DNA from: Sulfurimonas sp.
GTDB lineage: Bacteria > Campylobacterota > Campylobacteria > Campylobacterales > Sulfurimonadaceae
Length of the DNA stretch: 64,000 bases
NCBI RefSeq assembly: GCF_041583195.1
Contig: NZ_JBFHGL010000006.1
Coordinates: 1 to 64,000, forward strand
Direction: 5' to 3'
Shown: one piece after another, positions 17,621 through 26,979 of the stretch
Position numbering within the stretch: position 1 is the first letter of the stretch
Layout: every line of letters starts with the position of its first letter
The notes under the pieces: generated by a model
Told to the model about the DNA's origin: nothing
The model's database searches: none
Seen by the model: only the letters and a program-made list of their open reading frames with translations
Made by a program: the position numbers and the translations under genes

Positions 17621-18756
17621 TGAAAGAGATAGTAGATTTTATACAAAAAACCTTTGGAACCACTGAGTTTATTCCACTCCATGAACCTCGTTTTATTGGG
17701 AATGAAAAAAAATATCTAAATGAATGTATAGATTCTACTTTTGTATCATCTGTTGGAGCATTTGTTGATAGGTTTGAAGAGGAGTTTGCATCTTATGTCG
17801 GAGCCAGATATGCAATTGCTGCTGTAAACGGTACATCAGCACTACACCTGGCACTGGTCTTGGCTGATGTAAATAGAGATGATGAGGTAATAACACAGTC
17901 TCTTACATTTGTTGCTACTGCAAACGCTATCAGTTATACTGGTGCAAAACCTATTTTTGTAGATGTAGATATGGATACAATGGGTTTAAGTCCAGATGCA
18001 CTGAAAAGTTTTTTAGATAATAACTGCGAAGTAGTTGACGGCAGATGTATAAATAAAACAACAAAAAGAGTTATTAAAGCATGTGTGCCAATGCACACGT
18101 TTGGACACCCTTGTAAGATAGATAAGATAGTTGAAATCTGTAAAAGCTGGGGAATAAAAGTGGTTGAGGACTCAGCTGAGAGTTTGGGTAGTTTTTATAA
18201 ATATAAACATACGGGAACTTTCGGTACACTTGGTGTTTTTAGCTTTAATGGCAATAAGATCATAACAAGTGGTGGCGGCGGAGTTATAGTTACAGATGAC
18301 GAATCTTTGGCAAAAAGAGCGAAACATTTAAGTACCACCGCAAAAATGCCTCATGCATATGAATTTGAGCATGATGAGATTGGATTTAATTACAGAATGC
18401 CAAATATTAATGCGGCACTTCTTTGTGCTCAACTTGAAAATATAGAGCAGTTTTTAGACTCTAAAAGATCTTTAGCATCTAAATATAGTGAATTTTTTGA
18501 TGGTATTGATAATATAACATTTATAAAAGAACCAGAGGATGCTAAGTCGAACTATTGGTTAAATGCTATTATGCTAAATGATAAAACAGAACGTGACAGA
18601 TGTTTAGAAGAGTTAAATTTACATGGCGTTATGGCAAGACCTATATGGAAGTTTATAAATGAACTTGAGATGTATAAAAACTTTCAAAGTGATGATTTGA
18701 AAAATACCAAGTATTTACAATCTAGAATTGTAAATATACCAAGTAGTGTAATATGA
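17617..18756 (+). CDS. legC: PLP-dependent sugar aminotransferase, LegC-like (DegT/DnrJ/EryC1)
   Basis: It aminates C4 of the keto-sugar produced by LegB. The DegT family signs are V-N-G-T-S-A-L-H-L-A (phosphate loop), V-V-E-D-S-A-E-S-L-G-S (Asp that contacts the pyridine nitrogen), and S-F-N-G-N-K-I-I-T-S-G-G-G-G, whose Lys forms the Schiff base with PLP. The 379-residue length is typical. It overlaps legB and legH by 4 bases each. The LegC call rests on operon order; sequence alone gives a generic sugar aminotransferase. Confidence 0.88.
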   Translation: MMKEIVDFIQKTFGTTEFIPLHEPRFIGNEKKYLNECIDSTFVSSVGAFVDRFEEEFASYVGARYAIAAVNGTSALHLALVLADVNRDDEVITQSLTFVATANAISYTGAKPIFVDVDMDTMGLSPDALKSFLDNNCEVVDGRCINKTTKRVIKACVPMHTFGHPCKIDKIVEICKSWGIKVVEDSAESLGSFYKYKHTGTFGTLGVFSFNGNKIITSGGGGVIVTDDESLAKRAKHLSTTAKMPHAYEFEHDEIGFNYRMPNINAALLCAQLENIEQFLDSKRSLASKYSEFFDGIDNITFIKEPEDAKSNYWLNAIMLNDKTERDRCLEELNLHGVMARPIWKFINELEMYKNFQSDDLKNTKYLQSRIVNIPSSVI

Positions 18757-19325
18757 AAGAGATTATTTTAGTAGGTGGCGGTGGGCATTGCAAGGCTGTG
18801 ATAGATATAATTGAGCAGAGTGAATCTTACATAATAGCCGGTATAGTTGATAAAGAAGAATTAGTTGGAACAGAAGTTCTTGGATATAAAGTAATCGGCT
18901 GTGATGATGATCTTGCTAAACTAAGAGAACAAATACCAAATGCCATAGTCACAGTTGGACATATAGAGTCGAATGAGTTAAGAAAAAAACTATATTCACA
19001 ACTAAAAGAGTTGGACTTTACATTGCCTAGCATTGTCTCACCACGTGCGTACATTGCCAAGGGAGCATCTATAGACGAGGGTAGTGTAGTGATGCACGAT
19101 GTAGTTATAAATTCAGGTGCATCGGTTGGAAAAAACTCTATTATAAATACAAAAGCTTTGGTTGAACATGAGTGTAAAGTCGAGGACAATACCCATATCT
19201 CAACTGGTGCTATAATTAACGGTAATGTGGTTGTTAAAGAGAATAGTTTTGTCGGAAGTGGTGTTATAGTAGTTCAAGGTGTAACAGTGGATGGGTTTAT
19301 AAAAGCCGGGAGTGTTTTTAAATGA
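18753..19325 (+). CDS. legH: Sugar N/O-acetyltransferase, NeuD/LegH-like hexapeptide protein
   Basis: Residues 1-70 form a small Rossmann-like domain with V-G-G-G-G-H-C-K-A-V-I-D, the mark of the NeuD/PglD family that binds the sugar nucleotide. From about residue 90 the protein runs in left-handed beta-helix hexapeptides (A-K-G-A-S-I, D-E-G-S-V-V, V-G-K-N-S-I-I-N-T), with H-E-C as the likely catalytic His region. In the legionaminic pathway it acetylates the 4-amino group added by LegC using acetyl-CoA. It has 4-base overlaps on both sides. Confidence 0.88.
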   Translation: MKEIILVGGGGHCKAVIDIIEQSESYIIAGIVDKEELVGTEVLGYKVIGCDDDLAKLREQIPNAIVTVGHIESNELRKKLYSQLKELDFTLPSIVSPRAYIAKGASIDEGSVVMHDVVINSGASVGKNSIINTKALVEHECKVEDNTHISTGAIINGNVVVKENSFVGSGVIVVQGVTVDGFIKAGSVFK

Positions 19326-20329
19326 GTGTCTTTATAATAGCAGAAGCCGGAGTTAACCATAACGGCTCAGTAGAACTTGCTAAAAAGCTTGTAGATGTCG
19401 CAAGTATGGCAGGGGCTGATGCCGTAAAGTTTCAAACGTTTAAAACTGAAAATTTGGTTAGTAAAAATGCTCACAAAGCTGAGTATCAAAAACAGACAAC
19501 CGACAAAGAAGAATCACAGTTTGAGATGATCAAAAAACTGGAACTTGATTTAGATGTTCACAAAGAATTAATAAACTACTGTAAAAATAAAAATATAATT
19601 TTTATGTCAACACCGTTTGACCTTGATAGTGTAGATATGCTAAATGATCTTGGTCTTGAAATATTTAAAATTCCAAGCGGTGAGATTACTAACCTTCCAT
19701 ATCTTAGAAAAATAGGAAAGCTTAATAAAAAGATAGTCCTATCAACAGGGATGGCAGATATGGACGAGATTGGTGATTCATTAAATGTTTTAATCTCATC
19801 TGGCACTAAAAAAGAAAATATCACTGTTTTACATGCAAATACAATGTACCCGACACCAATGGAAGATGTAAACCTAAATGCAATGCTTAGCATAAAAAAA
19901 GAGTATGCTGTAGAGATCGGTTATAGTGACCATACACTGGGAATCGAGGTAGACATCGCTGCTGTTGCTATGGGTGCGAAAGTTATAGAGAAACACTTTA
20001 CACTTGACAATACTATGGAAGGTCCTGATCATAAGGCCAGCCTTGAACCGTATGAGCTTATTGCCATGGTTAGCGGAATAAGAAACATTGAAAAAGCCTT
20101 GGGTGATGGTGTAAAAAAACCAAGTAAAAGTGAGACTCCAAATATTGAAGTTGCAAGAAAATCTATAGTTGCTTCTTGTGATATAAAAAAAGGTGAGATT
20201 TTAGACGAATCAAACCTGGCAATAAAGCGTCCTGGAAATGGAATCAATCCAATGAAATGGGATAGCGTTATCGGAACTGTAGCACAAAAAGATTATCAAG
20301 CAGATGAGTTGATTTTGGAGATGGTGTGA
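19322..20329 (+). CDS. legI: Nonulosonic (legionaminic) acid synthase, NeuB family
   Basis: It condenses a 6-deoxy-N-acetyl-hexosamine with phosphoenolpyruvate to give a nine-carbon acid. The N-terminal TIM barrel opens with I-A-E-A-G-V-N-H-N-G-S and holds K-F-Q-T-F-K, K-I-P-S-G-E-I-T-N and S-D-H-T-L-G, all NeuB hallmarks with PEP- and metal-binding residues. The C-terminal SAF (antifreeze-like) domain, about residues 275-335, has K-R-P-G-N-G-I-N-P, which caps the partner's active site. The neighbours legH and legG support legionaminic over pseudaminic acid. Confidence 0.93.
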   Translation: MSVFIIAEAGVNHNGSVELAKKLVDVASMAGADAVKFQTFKTENLVSKNAHKAEYQKQTTDKEESQFEMIKKLELDLDVHKELINYCKNKNIIFMSTPFDLDSVDMLNDLGLEIFKIPSGEITNLPYLRKIGKLNKKIVLSTGMADMDEIGDSLNVLISSGTKKENITVLHANTMYPTPMEDVNLNAMLSIKKEYAVEIGYSDHTLGIEVDIAAVAMGAKVIEKHFTLDNTMEGPDHKASLEPYELIAMVSGIRNIEKALGDGVKKPSKSETPNIEVARKSIVASCDIKKGEILDESNLAIKRPGNGINPMKWDSVIGTVAQKDYQADELILEMV

Positions 20330-22131
20330 GTGATAATTTAATTAGAGAGAGTGCTAATATTAAATCGAGTTATGATTTTGAATTATCTATAAAAAGAGAA
20401 AACGATGTAATTTACAACTACACATATCCAAAGAATCAAAAACTAGAGGGTATTGTTTTTATTATTCCAGGTTTTGGTAATGATGCAGATAAAAGCTATT
20501 CTAAAAATTTAAGAGATTTTATCGCAAGTACATTTAAAGTAGTTGCAATTAGTGTAGATTATCATTGTATCCATTCAAGACTAAATAGCGGTGCTACACA
20601 GATTTTAGACAGGTTCGATCAGGAACTCTTAAAGATCAACTTAAATGAATTGTCGATCAAACTTGATGAAAATGCGAACTTGGATATTGGGCAACTATTT
20701 CATTATATTGACCAAGAAATGCAGAAAAAGAAATTAAACGGTGAATTAGATAAAGAGATTAAACTTTTTCAGACACTAACTATGCAACCTGCAAAAGGTG
20801 AATATCAAAATTTTGGGATACTTCAGGCTCTTGATCATATAAACGTATTAAAAGATATAAAAAATAAGAATTTGGGTTTTATTGATCGATATCCGACTAT
20901 ATTAATGGGAAGTAGTCACGGTGCATATATAGCAAATCTTATAGCCAAAATTATCCCAAATTCAATAGATTGTGTAATAGATAATTCATCATATATAAAA
21001 CCACCTCTAAATTATATAATTGGTAAAGAAGACGATTTACACTTTCCGGAGTTTAGAGTTAACTATGGTGAAAATGTTTTTGTGAATATGTTTACAAAAA
21101 CTATGTGGAGCAAAAATGAAAAATCTTTTTATCATTTTTCACAAGACAATTATGATATTAGAGATCTGTCAAACAAAGTCCACAATGAACTAATGTCTAA
21201 AAAATCTAATTCAAATACAAAATACATATCTTATCATTTTAAAGATGACGACATAGCTCCATACGAGGATAAAGAGAAGTTTTATAAAGAACTAAGTGCG
21301 CTTGGTTTTGACACAACTTTAAAAACAATATCTGAAGATTCACAGGTTGATGGCAAGTTTATTAAAAGTTTAAAACACGGTTTTGATATGTCAATGAAAG
21401 AGTTGGCTAATATTGAACTACCAGGTGTACTAAAAATTAGAAGTGATAGTTCAGAACACGATATTGAGCCTGTAACTTACCAATGCAAAAGTGTAAATTA
21501 TAATTTTGAAGATATAAACGGAATCTTTAGTGCAATATTATCTCCTACAGAAAATATAGAAGAAAAAGTTATAGAGATTTTTAATAAAAATATGGAATAT
21601 TTTGAGAAGTATCAGCCAAATGTTTATTCAAAATTAGCTTCACTTGATTCTGCGGTTGAGCAGGGACTATATAACAATAAATACGACTTGATCTTTAATA
21701 ACAACTATTTTGATGTTAAAGAGTTCGCTACAAATAATTATCTTTATTCTGACAACAGTAAAAAGTATGCCTATGAAGTGAGTAAAAAATTCAACAAAAG
21801 CGTTGATAAGTTTATATTCTTTGGAGTTGGACTTGGTCTGCATATTGTACAGATAGATAAAAATATAGGCGCGAAAAGTTATCTGATCATAGAAGACGAT
21901 CTAGAACTGTTTAAATTATCTACTTTTGTAATACCTTACTATGAAATAGCAAAAAATTCAAAGCTTTATTTTTCAGTATTTGCCGAAGAAAATGAGTTTT
22001 CAAAAATAGCTAAAGAGTTTTTTGAGGATTTAAAATATGGGCAAAAAACAGTTGATAGTTTTGAGATGAATAGTAATTATAAAAATCAAATCTTTTTACT
22101 TAACAATATTATAGGTGAGCTAAATGGATAA
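20326..22131 (+). CDS. DUF2920-like alpha/beta hydrolase fused to a Maf N-terminal domain
   Basis: Starts at GTG 20326 in a GTGA overlap with legI. Residues 1 to about 390 look like a DUF2920 alpha/beta hydrolase: I-I-P-G-F-G-N-D, nucleophile elbow G-S-S-H-G, an acid in F-K-D-D-D-I-A-P and a His in L-K-H-G-F-D. From about residue 410 the sequence matches the N-terminal domain of the Maf protein at 1104-3107 (both have Y-F-E-K, K-Y-D-L, D-K-F-I-F, G-L-G-x-H, L-I-I-E-D-D-x-E-L-F). The catalytic DUF115 domain is absent; the frame ends in a normal coupled junction with legG. It may be an esterase or deacylase acting on nonulosonic acid and docked through the Maf-type domain. The function is inferred. 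Confidence 0.8.
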   Translation: MSDNLIRESANIKSSYDFELSIKRENDVIYNYTYPKNQKLEGIVFIIPGFGNDADKSYSKNLRDFIASTFKVVAISVDYHCIHSRLNSGATQILDRFDQELLKINLNELSIKLDENANLDIGQLFHYIDQEMQKKKLNGELDKEIKLFQTLTMQPAKGEYQNFGILQALDHINVLKDIKNKNLGFIDRYPTILMGSSHGAYIANLIAKIIPNSIDCVIDNSSYIKPPLNYIIGKEDDLHFPEFRVNYGENVFVNMFTKTMWSKNEKSFYHFSQDNYDIRDLSNKVHNELMSKKSNSNTKYISYHFKDDDIAPYEDKEKFYKELSALGFDTTLKTISEDSQVDGKFIKSLKHGFDMSMKELANIELPGVLKIRSDSSEHDIEPVTYQCKSVNYNFEDINGIFSAILSPTENIEEKVIEIFNKNMEYFEKYQPNVYSKLASLDSAVEQGLYNNKYDLIFNNNYFDVKEFATNNYLYSDNSKKYAYEVSKKFNKSVDKFIFFGVGLGLHIVQIDKNIGAKSYLIIEDDLELFKLSTFVIPYYEIAKNSKLYFSVFAEENEFSKIAKEFFEDLKYGQKTVDSFEMNSNYKNQIFLLNNIIGELNG

Positions 22132-23290
22132 AAAAAAGGTCTTGATTGTAACTGGTGGCAGAGCAGAATATGGGTTGTTGTACCCTGTTATTAAAAAAGT
22201 TAGTAAACATAAAGATTTAGATCTTCAGCTTTTGGTTACGGGGATGCATCTAAAAGATGAGTTTGGTTCTACTTACAAAGAGATAGAAAAAGAGTTTGTA
22301 ATTGATAAAAAAGTAGATATCCCTTTAGATGATGACTCGGCTGTTGGTATATCTGAATCAATATCTTGCGCTGTATCTGGATTTGCAAAGAGTTTTAGTG
22401 AGTTAAAACCTGATATACTGGTAGTTTTAGGTGATCGCTATGAGATATTTGCAGCCGTAACTGCAGCTATGGTAGCAAATATACCAATAGCTCATATCCA
22501 TGGTGGCGAGATTACAGAAGGTGCTATTGATGATGCTATAAGACATTCTATTACCAAGATGAGTCACTTGCATTTTACTTCTACAAATGAGTATAAAAAT
22601 AGAGTTATTCAGTTAGGAGAAGACCCTAAGAGAGTTTTCAATGTTGGAGCTTTGGGAGTTGAAAATATTAAAAACATTAAAGTACTGAGCAGAGAAGAGT
22701 TTGAAAAAAGTATAGATTTTAAGCTCACTAATAAAAATATACTCGTTACTTTTCATCCTGTAACCTTAGATAAAACAAGCTCCAAAGAACAGTTTAATGA
22801 GCTGCTAAAAGCATTAGATGATCTAAAAGATACAAATATTATTTTTACAAAAGCAAACAGTGACACGGATGGAAAAATCATAAATAGTATGATAGATGAA
22901 TACGTATCAAAAAATCCTCAAAAATCAGTAGCTTTTGCATCACTTGGTATGCTTAGGTATTTTAGTGCTTTAACTTATGTAGATGCAGTCGTCGGGAATA
23001 GTTCAAGCGGTATTATAGAAGTTCCGAGTTTTAAAAAAGCTACAATAAACATAGGTGATAGACAAAAAGGCAGGTTACAGGCTGGCAGTGTGATTAATTC
23101 TAGCTGTGATTATGCCGATATTAAAGTAGCTATTGACAAAGGACTCTCAAATGAGTTTAATGACTCTTTAGTTAGTATACATAACCCTTATGAGGGTATG
23201 AATACATCTGATAATATTATTAAAGAGATTGTTGAAGTTGATTTAAGTAATATATTAAAGAAAAAATTTTGGGATATAAGTTATGAATAA
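22124..23290 (+). CDS. legG: Hydrolysing NDP-GlcNAc 2-epimerase, NeuC/LegG family
   Basis: It removes the nucleotide and inverts C2 to give the mannose-configured precursor for the synthase. The opening V-T-G-G-R-A-E-Y-G-L-L is diagnostic of NeuC-type hydrolysing epimerases. V-L-G-D-R-Y-E, H-I-H-G-G-E and G-N-S-S-S-G-I-I-E (nucleotide-binding) complete the GT-B-like active site. The 388-residue length is standard. It overlaps the DUF2920/Maf gene and ptmE by 8 bases each, so the whole operon is translationally coupled. Confidence 0.92.
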   Translation: MDKKKVLIVTGGRAEYGLLYPVIKKVSKHKDLDLQLLVTGMHLKDEFGSTYKEIEKEFVIDKKVDIPLDDDSAVGISESISCAVSGFAKSFSELKPDILVVLGDRYEIFAAVTAAMVANIPIAHIHGGEITEGAIDDAIRHSITKMSHLHFTSTNEYKNRVIQLGEDPKRVFNVGALGVENIKNIKVLSREEFEKSIDFKLTNKNILVTFHPVTLDKTSSKEQFNELLKALDDLKDTNIIFTKANSDTDGKIINSMIDEYVSKNPQKSVAFASLGMLRYFSALTYVDAVVGNSSSGIIEVPSFKKATINIGDRQKGRLQAGSVINSSCDYADIKVAIDKGLSNEFNDSLVSIHNPYEGMNTSDNIIKEIVEVDLSNILKKKFWDISYE

Positions 23291-24335
23291 CTGTAAAGAT
23301 GTAACAGTCCATAAAGAACAGAGTATAAAAGAAGCTTTAGAAGTTATAGACAAAGGTGCTATTAGAATCGCCATCGTACTTGATGAAAAAGATAAAGTTG
23401 TAGGTACATTAACAGATGGTGATATAAGAAGGGGTCTCTTAAGCGGTCTATCACTAGATTCAACTATTGATAATCTTTACTTTAAAGAACCGACACTTGC
23501 AAATGTAAATGATTCAAAAGAGTTAATAGTTCAAAAAGCAATCTCTAAACAGATCTATCAGATTCCTATTGTAGATGATGAAGGAAAACTTGTTAAGATT
23601 GAGGAGTTGGCAAACCTTTTAAAAACCAATACCAGAAGCAATAAGGTTGTTCTTATGGCTGGAGGTTTGGGTACAAGACTACGCCCATTAACAGAGGATA
23701 TTCCAAAACCGCTTTTAAAAGTTGGAAATAAACCTATTTTGGAAACTATAATAGAGAACTTTGCAAAGTATGGTTTTGTCAACATTGTAATAAGCGTAAA
23801 CTATAAAGCCGACATGATCAAAGAGTATTTTGGAGATGGAAGTAAGTTTGGTGTAAATATTGAATATATTGAAGAGACTAAAAGACTTGGAACGGCAGGT
23901 GCACTTAGTCTTATAAAAGACAGACCGCAAGAACCTTTCTTTGTAATGAACGCAGATCTTTTAACTAATGTAAACTTTACACACCTTCTTGATTTTCATA
24001 CATATGAAAACTCGGTTGCTACTATGTGTGTTAGAGAGTATGACTATCAGGTACCATATGGTGTTATAGAAACTGATGGAAGTAATATTACATCAATTAA
24101 GGAAAAGCCTGTACAAAAGTTTTTTGTAAATGCAGGTATCTATGCACTCTCTCCTCAAGTTTTTGAGTATATTCCAAAAAATGAGTTTTATGATATGCCT
24201 ACGCTTTTTGAAGATATTATAAAAGAGAAGTTAAAAACAATCTCTTTTCCTGTTCATGAATATTGGCTAGATATTGGTCGTATGAGTGATTTTGAACAGG
24301 CTCAGAGTGAATACTTTGGTGTCTTTAATGAGTAA
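23283..24335 (+). CDS. ptmE: CBS-domain sugar-1-phosphate nucleotidyltransferase, PtmE-like
   Basis: Residues 1-115 are a tandem CBS pair (V-G-T-L-T-D-G-D-I-R-R-G is the nucleotide-contact segment of the first). Residues of about 120-350 are a nucleotidyltransferase with M-A-G-G-L-G-T-R-L-R-P-L and I-P-K-P-L-L-K-V. The same architecture is found in Campylobacter PtmE, the glucosamine-1-phosphate guanylyltransferase that feeds the legionaminic pathway with a GDP-sugar. The CBS pair probably senses adenylates. It overlaps legF by 8 bases (ATGAGTAA). Confidence 0.87.
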   Translation: MNNCKDVTVHKEQSIKEALEVIDKGAIRIAIVLDEKDKVVGTLTDGDIRRGLLSGLSLDSTIDNLYFKEPTLANVNDSKELIVQKAISKQIYQIPIVDDEGKLVKIEELANLLKTNTRSNKVVLMAGGLGTRLRPLTEDIPKPLLKVGNKPILETIIENFAKYGFVNIVISVNYKADMIKEYFGDGSKFGVNIEYIEETKRLGTAGALSLIKDRPQEPFFVMNADLLTNVNFTHLLDFHTYENSVATMCVREYDYQVPYGVIETDGSNITSIKEKPVQKFFVNAGIYALSPQVFEYIPKNEFYDMPTLFEDIIKEKLKTISFPVHEYWLDIGRMSDFEQAQSEYFGVFNE

Positions 24336-25011
24336 ATACTTAGCTGTTATCCCTGCACGTGGCGGGAGTAAAAGGCTTCCAAGAAAAAATGTTTTAAATA
24401 TATGTGAAAAGCCTTTGATAGCTTGGAGTATTGAGGCATCATTAAATAGTAACTTGATAGATAAAACTTTGGTAACAAGTGATGATGAAGAGATACTTGA
24501 TATATCAAAAAAGTACGGTGCAGAAACTATAAAAAGACCACATGATATTTCAAACGATACTGCTACAACTTATGAAGCTATAGAACATGCTATAAACGCA
24601 CTGGAAATAAAATACGATTATATAGTTTTACTCCAACCTACAAGCCCCTTAAGAGGCTCAAAACACATAGATGAAGCTATAAAGTTATTAGAAGAAAAAA
24701 ATGCAGATGCCATAGTATCTGTATGTGAAGTTGAACATCCTGTGCAGTGGAGTATGACTCTAAAAAATGATAATGATATGTCTGAATTTGTAAAAAATAT
24801 CGATTCTCGCAGAAGTCAAGAACAAGAAAAACACTATAGATTAAACGGTGCTATATATATTTGTAAAACGGATAAACTTGTGGAGTCTAAAAGTTTCTTT
24901 TTAAAAGATAATATCTTTGCATATATTATGAATAAAGAAGATTCTATCGACATAGATGAGGAGCTAGATTTTAAACTAGCTTCACTCATCTTGTCATCTA
25001 GAAAAGATTAA
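24328..25011 (+). CDS. legF: CMP-nonulosonic (legionaminic) acid cytidylyltransferase
   Basis: It activates legionaminic acid with CTP, giving the donor used by Maf proteins. The signature is I-P-A-R-G-G-S-K-R-L-P-R-K-N, followed by Q-P-T-S-P-L-R and the C-terminal D-S-I-D-I-D-E-E-L-D metal-binding pattern. The start at 24328 (M-S-K-Y-L-A-V) is chosen because it begins right at the fold and has the 8-base ATGAGTAA overlap with ptmE; an earlier start at 24286 would add a non-homologous tail. Last gene of the operon; it converges with fliD, whose stop codon overlaps its own. Confidence 0.93.
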   Translation: MSKYLAVIPARGGSKRLPRKNVLNICEKPLIAWSIEASLNSNLIDKTLVTSDDEEILDISKKYGAETIKRPHDISNDTATTYEAIEHAINALEIKYDYIVLLQPTSPLRGSKHIDEAIKLLEEKNADAIVSVCEVEHPVQWSMTLKNDNDMSEFVKNIDSRRSQEQEKHYRLNGAIYICKTDKLVESKSFFLKDNIFAYIMNKEDSIDIDEELDFKLASLILSSRKD

Positions 25012-26393
25012 TTACCTGCGTTAATCTCTGCAGAGATCATCATTTGAAGTGATGAGAATTGAGCATTTACTTTACTGATCATAGAGTCATAAGCAGTAAA
25101 TCTTTTTGTCATAATCTCATATCTAGCTTCTAAAAGCTCTTTAGCACGGTCATAACTCTCAGCAAGACTTGTCGCTTCAGTTTTTAAACTCGTTTCGAAG
25201 TTACTTAGAAGTTTACCGTAACCTGTATATGATTTGATTTTTTCATCTATTGTTTCAAAAATACCGGTTCTATCAACACCGTTTGAGTCTGTCCCACCTG
25301 TAAAGAAAAGTTTTACAGCATCAGGATCATCTGCCATTTTTTCTTCCAATACAGTTTTATCAAAGCTCATAGTTCCGCTTCTGTCAAGATCAAGACCGTA
25401 ATTCATTAAAGATTCACCATTAGTTAGAGATGTTATAACACTATTTAGATCTCTTCTGATGTTTTTAACAAAACTCTCATCGTTGAATACACCTTTGGCT
25501 CCGTTTTCTTCGTCATAAACAGTCATATCACTTATGTTCTGCATTAAAGAATTATAAGCTTCAACAAAAAGTTCCATCTCGCCGATCAACGGTTCATTGT
25601 CTTGAGTGATATCTACCTGAGATATATCACCTTCTTTTTTAAGTGTTATATTAACACCCAGAATCAGATCATCAATTTCGTTTGTGCTTCTTGTAGTTGT
25701 AATACCATTATATTTAAACTCTGCATCTGAAGCAGTTTGGATTTTTTGGTAACCATCAGGGTTAGTTGCTGCATCATAAGGAGTCATAAGTATAGATTCT
25801 AAAGAACCACTACTATCTGTAATAGTAAGTGCCTGATCAGCACCTGTTTGACTAGAAGATACAACTAATGAGTATGCACCATCACCAGTTTGAAGGATTG
25901 ATGCTTCTATATCACCGTTTGATGCATCTGTAATAGCTTGAGCCAGTTCAGATAGAGTTGTTGTAGAATCATAGTCTACAGAATAAGCACCTATTGTTAA
26001 AGTACCTGCACCACCATTAATAGCAGCATCTGAAACTGTTGCAGCTGTCGATGAGAGCGCTGTAAATTTTGTAATATCTTTTTTTGCCAAAGTTACAGTT
26101 TCAAGTGTGAAAGAATCAACTGTAGCACCAGCACTTACTTCTACTAAGGCACTCCCACTTACATCTACTGTTTTGTTGTCAAAAATAGTGTCATAGCTAA
26201 GAGCAGAAGCACTACTTTTTAATGTACTCATTAAAGATGACAACATAGTATAAGCATCTTGCTTTTGGTTATTAAGAGTTATCTTATCTTCTATCGGTGA
26301 AATTATTTGTGCTTCGTCTGCTTCTTTTAACTGATCAATTACGTCTGCAGTTAAAACACCAGAACCAACACCTAGTGAACTTATACCAGCCAT
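25008..26393 (-). CDS. fliD: Flagellar filament capping protein FliD
   Basis: FliD caps the filament tip and folds flagellin monomers. The N-terminus M-A-G-I-S-S-L-G-V-G-S-G and the C-terminal coiled helices with Y-D-R-A-K-E-L-L-E and the final S-S-L-Q-M-M-I-S are typical. The middle is Ser/Thr/Ala-rich. The start at 26393 has AAAGGA 8 bases upstream and is preferred over a longer frame to 26447, which would add an atypical 18-residue leader. The protein is 461 residues. A plausible -10 (TATAAT on the minus strand, 26412-26417) lies about 20 bases upstream of the start codon. Confidence 0.95.
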   Translation of the reverse strand: MAGISSLGVGSGVLTADVIDQLKEADEAQIISPIEDKITLNNQKQDAYTMLSSLMSTLKSSASALSYDTIFDNKTVDVSGSALVEVSAGATVDSFTLETVTLAKKDITKFTALSSTAATVSDAAINGGAGTLTIGAYSVDYDSTTTLSELAQAITDASNGDIEASILQTGDGAYSLVVSSSQTGADQALTITDSSGSLESILMTPYDAATNPDGYQKIQTASDAEFKYNGITTTRSTNEIDDLILGVNITLKKEGDISQVDITQDNEPLIGEMELFVEAYNSLMQNISDMTVYDEENGAKGVFNDESFVKNIRRDLNSVITSLTNGESLMNYGLDLDRSGTMSFDKTVLEEKMADDPDAVKLFFTGGTDSNGVDRTGIFETIDEKIKSYTGYGKLLSNFETSLKTEATSLAESYDRAKELLEARYEIMTKRFTAYDSMISKVNAQFSSLQMMISAEINAGN

Positions 26394-26411
26394 GATAAAT
26401 CCTTTTATCTT

Positions 26412-26448
26412 ATTATATATATTTCCTATTGTGACACACATCGTCACA
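26412..26448 (-). promoter_or_regulatory. fliD promoter -10 and adjacent inverted repeat
   Basis: On the minus strand TATAAT (26412-26417) precedes fliD. Just upstream is an inverted repeat, TGTGAC (26430-26435) and GTCACA (26443-26448), with a 7-base spacer. The half-sites resemble Crp/Fnr-type sites but the spacing is wrong for that family, so the binding protein, if any, is unknown. Confidence 0.4.
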
Positions 26449-26522
26449 TTTGTAAAAAACTTTAATTAAATCAAAGCATAGTTTATTCCATAAATTAATT
26501 GATAAATTAGCCTAAAAAACTC

Positions 26523-26549
26523 TAAATAAAATAAAATTGATGTCGATAT
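26523..26549 (+). promoter_or_regulatory. Candidate sigma-28 (FliA) promoter for fliS
   Basis: TAAA at 26523-26526 is followed by a 15-base spacer and GTCGATAT at 26542-26549. This matches the general sigma-28 pattern TAAA-N15-GCCGATAA and the CGATWT -10 known from Campylobacter. It lies 55 bases ahead of the fliS start, in keeping with late flagellar gene control. The spacer and AT background make a chance TAAA easy; the -10 part is the stronger evidence. Confidence 0.6.
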
Positions 26550-26604
26550 ACTTCACATGAATGACTCAGACAATAAGAACAATTTAACAAATAAAGGATC
26601 TAAG

Positions 26605-26979
26605 ATGTATGGTAGTGTTGCGCATAATACTTATGCACAAAATAATGTGGGAATAGAATCACCAACAAGACTTATAGAGATGCTTTATGAGGGTGTTCTT
26701 CGTTTTAATGCACAGGCAAAAAAATCTATAAAAGAAAACGATATTGAGAAAAAAGTATATTGGATTAACCGCTCAGTTGCAATCATAACTGAACTATTAG
26801 TTATTTTAGATGATGATCAAGGTGATGTAGCATTATATCTTGAAGGATTATACAATTATGAAATATCTCTTTTAACTAGAGCAAGTGTAGATGGTGATAT
26901 AGCTAAGATAGATGAAGTTAGCAATGTTTTCAAAGGTCTTTTAGAAGCATGGAGAGAGAGCACAAATGTGGGTCAATGA
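26605..26979 (+). CDS. fliS: Flagellin export chaperone FliS
   Basis: FliS binds the C-terminus of newly made flagellin and keeps it unfolded for export. The 124-residue helical protein shows A-Y-A-Q/T-Y-A-Q-N near the start, S-P-T-R-L-I-E-M-L-Y-E-G and a C-terminal W-R-E-S, all FliS features. The start at 26605 (M-Y-G-S-V) is chosen because AAGGATCTAAG lies just upstream; the frame is open to 26557 but that part has no FliS similarity. The downstream small gene overlaps by 14 bases. Confidence 0.94.
   Translation: MYGSVAHNTYAQNNVGIESPTRLIEMLYEGVLRFNAQAKKSIKENDIEKKVYWINRSVAIITELLVILDDDQGDVALYLEGLYNYEISLLTRASVDGDIAKIDEVSNVFKGLLEAWRESTNVGQ

Noticed and set aside
24286-24327. Longer N-terminus for legF
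   Set aside because: It precedes the conserved start of the fold and has no ribosome binding site; 24328 has the 8-base coupled overlap.
26430-26448. Crp/Fnr site upstream of fliD
   Set aside because: The half-sites TGTGA/TCACA are 9 bases apart instead of 6, so the match is not credible.
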